NCBI RefSeq assembly: GCF_011305995.1
Contig: NZ_CP049910.1
Span: 4,960,001-5,024,000 of the forward strand
DNA length: 64,000 bases
DNA from: Diaphorobacter sp. HDW4A
GTDB taxonomy: Bacteria; Pseudomonadota; Gammaproteobacteria; Burkholderiales; Burkholderiaceae_C
Reading direction: 5' to 3'
The stretch's first letter is position 1. Every line of letters begins with the position of its first letter. Below are positions 57,085 through 64,000 of the stretch, one piece after another. Under the pieces are notes generated by a model. The model ran no database searches, was not told the DNA's origin, and saw only the letters and a program-made list of their open reading frames with translations. A program made the position numbers and the translations under genes.

Positions 57085-58359
57085 ATGAGCGCAGAAAAAA
57101 TCAACTCTCAAGCTCTGGGCAATGTACGCGTTCTCGATTTGACCCGCGTGCTCGCAGGGCCGTGGTGCACCCAGACGCTGGCCGACATGGGGGCAGACGT
57201 CATCAAGATCGAGCATCCCTCGCGCGGCGACGACACGCGACACTGGGGACCTCCCTATTTCCGCACGACAGACGGACGCGAAACCCGCGATGCGACCTAC
57301 TTCGCCTCGGCCAACCGCAACAAGCGTTCGGTAGGCGTGGATATCGCGAGTGACGAAGGTGCGGAACTCATCCGTGCGATGGCGTCCCACTGCGATGTGT
57401 TCATCGAGAATTTCAAAGTCGGCGATCTCAAACGCTATGGTCTCGACTACGACAGCATTCGTGCGATCAATCCCCGCATCTTGTACTGCTCGATCACGGG
57501 CTACGGGCAGAGCGGTCCATACTCGAGTCGACCTGGCTATGACTTCGTCTTTCAGGCCGAAGGCGGCCTGATGAGCATTACCGGAGAGCGCGACGATCTC
57601 CCGGGCAGTGGCCCACAGAAGGTAGGCGTTGCCATCGCCGACCTGACGACCGGTCTGTATGCAAGCATCGCCATACTGGCGGCACTGAATCACCGTCACA
57701 TATCGGGCGAGGGGCAGTACATCGATCTGGCATTGCTCGATTGCGTCACGGCATTGGCGTCCAATCAGGGTGCGTTCCACTTGGTCAATGATCTGGATCC
57801 GCAACGCTGGGGCAATGCCCATCCGGCGCTGGTCCCCTATCAGGTGTTCGACACCTCCGATGGCAAGATCGTGATCGCCGTTGGCAACGATGAGCAATGG
57901 CGCCGCTTCTGTCAGGCGCTCGGCAGCAAGGAACTGGAGGAAGATCCCGCCTTTGCGCGCATGTCCGGCCGCATACAGAACAGAGACATCTTGCTGCCAC
58001 GCGTTCAGGCCATCATGGCCAGGCTGCCATGCGAGCATTGGCTCAGGGAGTTCTCGCTGCGCGACGTACCGAATGGCCGCATCAACAGCTACCGCGAAAC
58101 CTTCCAGCACCCGCAGATCATCCATCGCAAGATGGCCGTGAATGTGGGCTGTGGCGATACTGATGGCTATGTGCGCGGCATTGCCAATCCGATCAATTTC
58201 AGTGCCACGCCGGTGCAATACACACGTGCACCCAGCGCATTGGGACGCTACACCGAGGAAGTACTCCAGCAAGTGCTCGGCTTGGACGACGAGCGCATCG
58301 CGGACTTGCAGTTGCGTGGCGTCATCACCGCCACCACGGCGGACAAGGAGACGCCATGA
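57085..58359 (+). CDS. Family III CoA transferase (CaiB/BaiF)
   Basis: A 424-residue CoA transferase. VLDLTRVLAGPWCTQTLADMGADVIKIEHPSRGDDTR (about 15-51), SITGYGQSGPYSSRPGYD, and the catalytic aspartate probably in VAIADLTTGLYASIAIL. It moves CoA from a donor to an acid. ATG at 57085 has GGAG eight bases upstream; the longer frame at 57073 lacks it. It overlaps the hydratase gene by four bases. It lies in the VOC-ALDH-CoAT-ECH operon. Confidence 0.92.
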   Translation: MSAEKINSQALGNVRVLDLTRVLAGPWCTQTLADMGADVIKIEHPSRGDDTRHWGPPYFRTTDGRETRDATYFASANRNKRSVGVDIASDEGAELIRAMASHCDVFIENFKVGDLKRYGLDYDSIRAINPRILYCSITGYGQSGPYSSRPGYDFVFQAEGGLMSITGERDDLPGSGPQKVGVAIADLTTGLYASIAILAALNHRHISGEGQYIDLALLDCVTALASNQGAFHLVNDLDPQRWGNAHPALVPYQVFDTSDGKIVIAVGNDEQWRRFCQALGSKELEEDPAFARMSGRIQNRDILLPRVQAIMARLPCEHWLREFSLRDVPNGRINSYRETFQHPQIIHRKMAVNVGCGDTDGYVRGIANPINFSATPVQYTRAPSALGRYTEEVLQQVLGLDDERIADLQLRGVITATTADKETP

Positions 58360-59090
58360 TCCGATCCGAATGGAGTGACGATGTACTGGAGATCACCATT
58401 GATCGCGCAGACAAACGCAATGCGCTCAGCCACTCGATGTACGACGAGCTGACCCATCAGATAGAAATGGCCAGCGCCGAACCACGCTGCGCCGCGATCA
58501 TTCTGAGTGGCGCGGGAGGCATGTTCACCGCAGGGGCGGATATCGGTGATTTCCAGACTAAACGCAATCACGACGATTCGCCGGCCATTCGCTACATCCG
58601 CGCGCTCATGCGGACCGACGTCCCCGTCATCGCTGCCGTGGAAGGGTTTGCGATAGGCATCGGTTCGACCATGCTGCAGCATTGCGACTTCGTGTACACC
58701 ACAGCACAGACGCGGTTCCGAATGCCGTTCGTGCAATTGGGCCTGTGCCCCGAAGCTGGATCCAGTGTGCTTCTAGAGCGCATCGTTGGAACGCGGCGTG
58801 CACGGGAATGGTTGCTGCAGTGCAAGCCGTTCACCGGGTCCGAGGCATTGGAGGCGGGGTTTGCAACTGCGCTGGCGGAGCCAGGCAACACACTGATGCT
58901 GGCACGCGCTGCGGCACAGGATCTGACACGGATGCCCAGAACCTCGCTTCGGCAGAGCAAAGCCCTGCTGCGCAACATGTCCCAAGCGGAGCTCATGCAG
59001 ACAGTGGATGAAGAAGTGCGTACCTTCAACGACCTGCTGAACACCGACGACACACAGCGCATCTTCAAGGCCTTCATGGAGAACGCATGA
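58356..59090 (+). CDS. Enoyl-CoA hydratase/isomerase family protein 1
   Basis: A 244-residue crotonase-fold protein. DKRNALSHSMYDELTHQIE (about 19-37), the oxyanion-hole region AAIILSGAGGMFTAGADIGDF and PVIAAVEGFAIGIGSTMLQHCDFVYTTAQTRFRMPFVQLGLCPEAGSSVLL are present. The catalytic glutamates are not both at standard positions, so isomerase or hydratase cannot be chosen. ATGA overlap with the CoA transferase upstream and with hydratase 2 downstream. Confidence 0.9.
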   Translation: MIRSEWSDDVLEITIDRADKRNALSHSMYDELTHQIEMASAEPRCAAIILSGAGGMFTAGADIGDFQTKRNHDDSPAIRYIRALMRTDVPVIAAVEGFAIGIGSTMLQHCDFVYTTAQTRFRMPFVQLGLCPEAGSSVLLERIVGTRRAREWLLQCKPFTGSEALEAGFATALAEPGNTLMLARAAAQDLTRMPRTSLRQSKALLRNMSQAELMQTVDEEVRTFNDLLNTDDTQRIFKAFMENA

Positions 59091-59836
59091 TCAGCCAATC
59101 TGACCATCGACTGGATGTGCGCTCCATAGGGCGCGTTCGGATCATCACGCTGGATCGTCCAGCCAAGCGCAATGCGCTGGACGACGTTGCGGTAGATGCC
59201 TTGGTGAGGGCATGGAAGGATTTTTCAGCATCTGATGATCGCGTTGCGGTGCTGCGGGCCAATGGCTCTGTCTTCACTGCGGGACTGGACATGGGAGCGC
59301 CGCCTTCTCAGTTCTGGCGCGCCATCCCAGACGTGGGTGTCGTCTTGGGCAAACCTGTCATCGCCGTGGTGGACGGACCCGTCATTGCTGCGGGTGTGTC
59401 GCTCGTCACGTTCTGCGACCTGTGCATAGCCACAGATCGCAGCACATTCATCTATCCCGAAGCGCGACTGGGCAATGCGGCAGGGCTCATCGCCTCCATC
59501 ACTTCGCGGATACCGCACAAGATGGCAATGGAGTTAATGCTGCTGGGTCGCCCAGTTTCGGCTCAGCGAGCATATGAAACGGGGTTCGTCAATCGTCTGT
59601 GTGCCGCGGGCGAAGAAACGGCCATCGCCATGGAACTGGCACACGACATGGCGGACTCTTCACCTACGGTGATGCACTTTCTCAAGCAACTCGCTCAAGA
59701 TACTCTGCCTCGCAGTCCAGTCGAAACCATGGTGTCCACACAAATGGCGACTCAGGAAATCACCTCCAGTGAGGATGCCGCCGAGGGCGTCGCAGCTAGA
59801 AAAGCGCGTCGAGCGCCACGCTTCACAGGCTATTGA
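59087..59836 (+). CDS. Enoyl-CoA hydratase/isomerase family protein 2
   Basis: A 249-residue crotonase. DRPAKRNALDDVAVDALVRAWKDF (about 21-44), VLRANGSVFTAGLDMGA and GKPVIAVVDGPVIAAGVSLVTFCDLCIATDRSTFIYPEARLGNA are typical. It is distinct from hydratase 1 (about as different as two family members), so not a simple duplicate. The two in series suggest consecutive steps or different stereochemistry. It is the last gene of the plus-strand series. Confidence 0.9.
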   Translation: MISQSDHRLDVRSIGRVRIITLDRPAKRNALDDVAVDALVRAWKDFSASDDRVAVLRANGSVFTAGLDMGAPPSQFWRAIPDVGVVLGKPVIAVVDGPVIAAGVSLVTFCDLCIATDRSTFIYPEARLGNAAGLIASITSRIPHKMAMELMLLGRPVSAQRAYETGFVNRLCAAGEETAIAMELAHDMADSSPTVMHFLKQLAQDTLPRSPVETMVSTQMATQEITSSEDAAEGVAARKARRAPRFTGY

Positions 59837-59902
59837 CCCACCACGACAAACAGGAAGCTTGCGCTTGAATGCCTGACGACGGCGTCATTGCCCGCGTTGA
59901 AC

Positions 59903-60649
59903 TCAACCCGCCCGATACACCCGGATCCTCTCCTTCAACCCCGGCGCGGAAGCTGACGCCACCAGCGCAGCCATATCCCCGCCGCGATGCGCCGTATCCC
60001 GCGTCAGATCGCGCAGGAACTTGCGACTCTCTGTAGGCAAAGACAAGGTGCTCTCAGCAGTCTCGTCGATGAGCACGGGCCATTCGTCCTGCGCCCTTGT
60101 TCCCTGAATGAAGCCGATCCCGAGCGCATGTGCATCGTCAAACGTTGCAGTCGTTTCCAGCAGCGAATACGCATTGCCTTCCCCCACCAGACCCGCGAGG
60201 CGGCGTGTTCCCAGCGCCAAGCCGAACTTCAAACCGGGCATGCGGAATTTGGACTGCGGCGCGCACCAGCGGTGGCGACACGCGGCGAACAGGTCCACTC
60301 CTGCGCCAAAGTTGTTGCCGTGCGCGAGGGCCAGTGTGGCGAAGGGGCCGTAGGCGATTTCCTGGAGCAGGGTCTCGATGCGCACAAAACGCAGCAGCAG
60401 ATCGCCTTCGCTCTGCTCGTCAAAGCCGGTGAAGTCGAAGCCCGCCGAGAAATTGGCGCCCGCGCCTTGCAGCACGAGCAGAGGCACCTGTGCTTGCTTG
60501 GCGTCGTGCACTGCAGCGAGCAGGGCTTCAATCAGGGCCGCGGACAAGGCGTTGCGCTTGTCGGGGCGGTTGAGAGTGAGAGTCCAGTGCGTAGGCACCT
60601 TGTCGATCAGCAGCACAGGGGATGCGGCGGCAGGAATGGCTTCGCTCAT
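59903..60649 (-). CDS. Enoyl-CoA hydratase/isomerase family protein 3
   Basis: A 248-residue crotonase. LTLNRPDKRNALSAALIEALLAAVHDAK (about 24-51), VLQGAGANFSAGFDFTGFDEQSEGD and ATLALAHGNNFGAGVDLFAACRHRWCAPQSKFRMPGLKFGLALGTRRL are present. The ATG at 60649 overlaps the CoA transferase stop (ATGA), giving a two-gene operon. It runs toward the plus-strand series; 66 bases separate the convergent stops. Confidence 0.9.
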   Translation of the reverse strand: MSEAIPAAASPVLLIDKVPTHWTLTLNRPDKRNALSAALIEALLAAVHDAKQAQVPLLVLQGAGANFSAGFDFTGFDEQSEGDLLLRFVRIETLLQEIAYGPFATLALAHGNNFGAGVDLFAACRHRWCAPQSKFRMPGLKFGLALGTRRLAGLVGEGNAYSLLETTATFDDAHALGIGFIQGTRAQDEWPVLIDETAESTLSLPTESRKFLRDLTRDTAHRGGDMAALVASASAPGLKERIRVYRAG

Positions 60650-61824
60650 GGCGCGGCCACCTGGTTATCTGCAGATGCGGCCGCGAGCACTTCGTCGTTG
60701 TGCGCACCTAGCGCGGGCGGGTTCATGCGTACCGGCTGGCCCTGGCCGTTGATCTTGATGGGCGAGACAAAGGTCTTGGTGACGTTGTCGCCGGGCAGGG
60801 TGATGTTCTGCACCCAGTCCATGTGCTCGACCTGCGGGTCCTGCAGCACCTGCGAGTAGCTGTTGATCGGTGCGCTGGGCACGCCGACGCCCGCAAACGC
60901 CGTGAGCCAATGGCCGACGTTGTGCTGCAGGAATTTCACTTCGAGCAGATCGCGCAGCGCGACCTGGTGCTTGGCGCGCAGCGTGGGCGAGGTGAAGCGC
61001 TCGTCGTCCAGCAGCTCGGGCATGCCGACGACTTCGGTGACCGAGCGCCACAGCGCGTTGTTGCCGGCCGCCATCGCGAAGTAGCCGTCGCTGCAGCGGA
61101 AGGCCTGATACGGCGCGTTGCGAGGGTGGGCCGAGCCGAGCTTGCCGGGGTCGCGGCCGCTGCCGAAGTATTCGGATGTCTGCAGTGCGGCGATGGCGAG
61201 CGAGGTGCCGAGCATGGGCACGTCGATGTGCGCGCCCTCGCCCGTCTGCTGCACATGGCGCAGCGATGCGGCGATGGCATAGGCACCGTAGAGGCCCGCT
61301 GCGAAGTCGCTGAGCGGCACGCCGCATTTGACGGGCGCACCACCGGCCTCGCCAGTCACGCTCATGATGCCGCTCATCGCCTGGATGGTGAGGTCGAAAC
61401 CGCCCTCGTTGGCGCGCGGTCCGGTCTGACCGTAGGCCGAGATCGAGCAGTACAAGAGGCGCGGATTCACGGCCCTGAGGGTGTCGAAATCGAGGCCCAG
61501 GCGCTTCATCACGCCGGGGCGGTTGTTCTCGATGAGCACGTCGGCCGTGCGCACCAGCTCCTTGAGGCTGGCAATGTCGTCCGGCGACTTGAGATCCAGC
61601 GTGATCGAGCGCTTGTTGCGGTTGAGCGAGGCGAAGTTCTCGCTGAAGCCATCGGTGATGGGCGGCCAGGTGCGCAGCGTGTCGCCGCCCGTGGGGTTCT
61701 CGATCTTGATGAGATCGGCCCCCATGTCGGCCAGCAGCATGCCGCAGAACGGACCGGCGGCGACGTTGCAGAGTTCGAGAACGCGAACGCCTTGCAGGGG
61801 AAGGACGGAGGTGCTGCTGCTCAT
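60646..61824 (-). CDS. Family III CoA transferase (CaiB/BaiF) 2
   Basis: A 392-residue CoA transferase. VRVLELCNVAAGPFCGMLLADMGADLIKIENPTGGDTLRTW (about 13-53), SISAYGQTGPRANEGGFDLTIQAMSGIMSVTGEAGGAPVK and the probable nucleophile region CGVPLSDFAAGLYGAYAIA are present. It is divergent from the Bug receptor at 62302, with an AT-rich control region between. The operon CoAT2-ECH3 resembles the 57085-59836 pair on the other strand. Confidence 0.92.
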   Translation of the reverse strand: MSSSTSVLPLQGVRVLELCNVAAGPFCGMLLADMGADLIKIENPTGGDTLRTWPPITDGFSENFASLNRNKRSITLDLKSPDDIASLKELVRTADVLIENNRPGVMKRLGLDFDTLRAVNPRLLYCSISAYGQTGPRANEGGFDLTIQAMSGIMSVTGEAGGAPVKCGVPLSDFAAGLYGAYAIAASLRHVQQTGEGAHIDVPMLGTSLAIAALQTSEYFGSGRDPGKLGSAHPRNAPYQAFRCSDGYFAMAAGNNALWRSVTEVVGMPELLDDERFTSPTLRAKHQVALRDLLEVKFLQHNVGHWLTAFAGVGVPSAPINSYSQVLQDPQVEHMDWVQNITLPGDNVTKTFVSPIKINGQGQPVRMNPPALGAHNDEVLAAASADNQVAAP

Positions 61825-62301
61825 GAATGGATCTCCTCAGGCTCTGTGGTCAGGTGGATGTCCGGCGTGTGCCTCGCATCATAAATTCCAATATATAGAA
61901 CATTGTTTCTAAAAAATTGAATAAAACAAATTCTATGCAAGCCCGCACCACGGTCAAGAACATTCGCGACGTGGGCAGGCTTTGCGTACTGCATCTTCGC
62001 AGAATTTCACACGAAAACCGCTTGAACACAGTAGTTTTGCGGGCCATTGCAGCGCAAATCAAAGCGGTGCGCCGCGTGGCACGGGCTTATCCGATTTGCG
62101 CATTTGCATGCTCGGAATCCGCATTGACACCCATTTTTCATTGCCCGTATAGTTGCGCCATCGATCGACACTAGGGTTGAATTCGATCGTTTTGCGCTGT
62201 AGCCACAGGCCGAAGGAGACTTCGGCCAATTTTCGATTCAGTTGAAGAACGACATTCCAAATATTGGAATTCACAAAATCCACTGTGAAAGGGAAGAAGG
62301 C
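61825..62301. promoter_or_regulatory. Divergent control region with two TTCCAA-type palindromes
   Basis: 477 bases without a gene. TTCCAATATATAGAA (61886-61900) lies on the CoA-transferase side within an AT-rich stretch, and ATTCCAA-ATA-TTGGAAT (62254-62270), a perfect 7-3-7 palindrome, lies 31 bases before the receptor start. Both begin TTCCAA and end GAA, so one regulator may bind both. Confidence 0.65.
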
Positions 62302-63306
62302 ATGACGGGGTTTGACAAGACGACAAGACGAGGGGTTTTCAGCGCTCTGTCCGTTGCGGCGGTTGCGACCTTGACGGGGGTATCCGGTGCAGCGCAAGCG
62401 AGCGAGACGGGTGGCTATCCGGCCAGGGAAATCGTGTTCATCGTGCCCTACCCGCCCGGTGGCAACAGCGACAACCTCGCGCGCATCTACGCGGACCGCC
62501 TGCGCCAGAAGCTCGGCGCGATGATCGTCATCGAGAACAAGCCCGGCGGCACGACGTCGCTAGGCACCGGCGTGGTGGCGCGCGCCAAGCCCGATGGCTA
62601 CACGCTGCTGCTGGCCACGAGCACTGCATTCACCGTGCTGCCACACCTGCGCAACGACCTGCCCTATGACCCGGTCAAGAGCTTCAGCTTCGTGGGCTCG
62701 CTCGCCGGGTATCTGCCGGTGCTTGCGGTGCGCAACGAAGTGCCGGTCAACACGCTGCAGGAGTTTGTCGACTACGCACGCAAGCACCCTGGCAAGCTCA
62801 GTTGGGGATCTGCGGGCGTGGCCTCGGGCGGGCATCTGGCGGGAGAGATTCTGAAGAAGGACGCCAAGCTCGACATGTTGCATGTGCCGTTCAAGGGCTC
62901 GGCCGATTCGCTCTCCGCGATGCTCGGCGGGCATACGGATTTTCTGATCGACGGTGTGGGTCTGGAGGCGGTCAAGAGCGGCCGCGCCAAGGGCATCGTC
63001 ACCTTTGCGAGCGAGCGCAATCCCGAGCTGCCCAATCTGCCCACACCCAAGGAGGCGGGTTTTGATGTGACGCTGCCGTTCGAAGGCTTCTGGGGCATCG
63101 CCGTTCCCGTAGGCACGCCGCAACCCATCGTCGACAAGCTGGCCAAGGCCCAGCGCGAGATTCTGGAAGAGCCCGAGACACGCAAACGCTTCGGCAACAT
63201 CAGCCTGTCCGCAGGCTGGAAGCCGGGCGCGGACTACGCCAAGGACATCGAGACCAGCCGCGTCTACTACGGCGATCTGCTCAAGAAGGTGAATCTGAGC
63301 CAGTGA
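62302..63306 (+). CDS. Bug/TctC family tripartite-type solute receptor 2
   Basis: A 334-residue receptor with a twin-arginine-like start (TTRRGVFSALSVAAVATLTGVSGAAQASE, about 7-35), then YPAREIVFIVPYPPGGNSDNLARIYADRLRQ and NKPGGTTSLGTGVVARAKPDGYTLLLATSTAFTVLPHL (about 90-127). It would bind an organic acid in the periplasm. ATG at 62302 has GGGAAGAAGG just upstream. The acyl-CoA synthetase gene follows after 44 bases, suggesting uptake linked to activation. Confidence 0.9.
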   Translation: MTGFDKTTRRGVFSALSVAAVATLTGVSGAAQASETGGYPAREIVFIVPYPPGGNSDNLARIYADRLRQKLGAMIVIENKPGGTTSLGTGVVARAKPDGYTLLLATSTAFTVLPHLRNDLPYDPVKSFSFVGSLAGYLPVLAVRNEVPVNTLQEFVDYARKHPGKLSWGSAGVASGGHLAGEILKKDAKLDMLHVPFKGSADSLSAMLGGHTDFLIDGVGLEAVKSGRAKGIVTFASERNPELPNLPTPKEAGFDVTLPFEGFWGIAVPVGTPQPIVDKLAKAQREILEEPETRKRFGNISLSAGWKPGADYAKDIETSRVYYGDLLKKVNLSQ

Positions 63307-63350
63307 CACGGACCCTTCCGACCCAACCAAAACGACAAGGAGACCGCAGC

Positions 63351-64000
63351 GTGTCGGCAGCGATGAAAGAGAACGTGCAGCAACCACGAGTCCCCAGTGC
63401 ATCGGCATCGGTGAGCCGCTTTCTGAACCCCGCATCCATCGCGCTCGTCGGGGCGTCGGAGGATCAATCCAAGTTCGGCGGGCGACTGTTTCGCATGCTG
63501 CTCAAGCACCGCTATGCGGGCCAGGTGCTGCCCATCAATCCGGCGCGTGATGAGCTGTTTGGCCTCAAGGCCTATGCCTCGCTCGACCAGCTCGACGCGG
63601 GTCCCGACCTCGTCGTGTTCACCGTTCCCGCCGACAAGGTGGTCGAACAAATCGAGCAGGCCGGACGCCTTGGCACACGCGCCGCGCTGGTGATCTCGGC
63701 AGGGTTTTCGGATGTGGGCGAGCAGGGGCTTGCGCGCGAGCATCAACTGCTGGAGATCGGCGCGCGCCACGGCATGCGCGTGATGGGCCCCAACTGTCTT
63801 GGCGTGATCAGCGCAGCCCACCAGCTCGTGCTGTGCTCGTCACCGATTCTCGAAATCGACCACCTTCCCTCGCAGCCCATTGGCTTCGTGAGCCAGAGTG
63901 GTGCGCTCATGACCACCTATTTCGACCGCGCATGGGCCATGGGCGGCGGCTTCACGCATGGGTTCTCGGTGGGCAATCAGGCGGATCTGGAGCTCTGCGA
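63351..64000 (+). CDS. ADP-forming acyl-CoA synthetase (partial, runs off the window)
   Basis: The first 216 residues of a NDP-forming acyl-CoA synthetase-like protein. From GTG at 63351 (AAGGAG eight bases upstream) the N-terminus is followed by FLNPASIALVGASEDQSKFGGRLFRMLLKHRYAGQVLPINPARDELFGLKAYASLDQL (about 24-81) and then MGPNCLGVIS and IGFVSQSGALMTTYFDRAW, the CoA-binding and succinyl-CoA-ligase-like segments. The gene continues past 64000. Substrate is unknown; an ATG at 63363 is an alternative start. Confidence 0.9.
   Translation, partial: MSAAMKENVQQPRVPSASASVSRFLNPASIALVGASEDQSKFGGRLFRMLLKHRYAGQVLPINPARDELFGLKAYASLDQLDAGPDLVVFTVPADKVVEQIEQAGRLGTRAALVISAGFSDVGEQGLAREHQLLEIGARHGMRVMGPNCLGVISAAHQLVLCSSPILEIDHLPSQPIGFVSQSGALMTTYFDRAWAMGGGFTHGFSVGNQADLELC

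Overview
This is a bacterial chromosomal window that looks like a betaproteobacterium of the Comamonadaceae (Comamonas/Acidovorax/Delftia/Diaphorobacter type). The basis is the rpmH-rnpA-yidD-yidC and dnaA-dnaN-gyrB origin neighbourhood, high GC, an urtABCDE-ureD/ureA-G layout, several Bug/TctC receptors beside CaiB-type CoA transferases, and short GC-rich intergenic repeats. The genus assignment is inference.

Positions 1 to about 25,215 are one end of an integrative and conjugative element of the Tn4371-like type; the other end lies left of the window. Backbone genes, reading inward from the left, are a MOB relaxase, TraF peptidase, DUF2840, a ParA operon, RepA with three 16-bp iterons, an AlpA-like HTH protein, a DUF6499/DUF2285 regulator, DUF2958, an XRE repressor, DUF736, a large ParB, DUF932, a second DUF2958, a YhcG-type nuclease and a tyrosine integrase. 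The right end appears to sit in the T-tract of a host terminator at about 25,206-25,215.

The element carries defence-type cargo: a SIR2-like DUF4917 protein (8,775-9,815); a five-gene type III CBASS operon (11,478-15,529: CD-NTase, HORMA, TRIP13, a SLOG plus TIR/deoxyribosyltransferase-like protein as probable effector, and a DEDDh exonuclease); and an AT-rich orphan gene (21,317-22,564). Copies of a degenerate repeat lie at the edges of these modules.

From 25,264 to 35,660 is host core: a peptide-type ABC substrate-binding protein, yidC, yidD, rnpA, rpmH, the rpmH-dnaA intergenic region with DnaA boxes (probable oriC), dnaA, dnaN and gyrB. A GreA-like factor and a SulP transporter follow.

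From 38,241 to 51,799 is a nitrogen-scavenging block: a urea ABC transporter (urtABCDE) with ureD on the minus strand, divergent from ureA-ureJ-ureB-ureC-ureE-ureF-ureG on the plus strand. Both directions carry a good sigma-54 -24/-12 element in the shared 45,148-45,497 interval, so import and hydrolysis of urea are probably co-induced under nitrogen limitation.

From 51,909 to the end are two IclR regulators and a catabolic region: two Bug receptors, a VOC protein, an aldehyde dehydrogenase, two CaiB/BaiF CoA transferases, three enoyl-CoA hydratases and the start of an ADP-forming acyl-CoA synthetase. It probably takes up an organic acid, activates it by CoA transfer and processes it by hydration; the substrate cannot be told from sequence. 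Two intergenic palindromes with 7-3-7 geometry are likely regulator sites.
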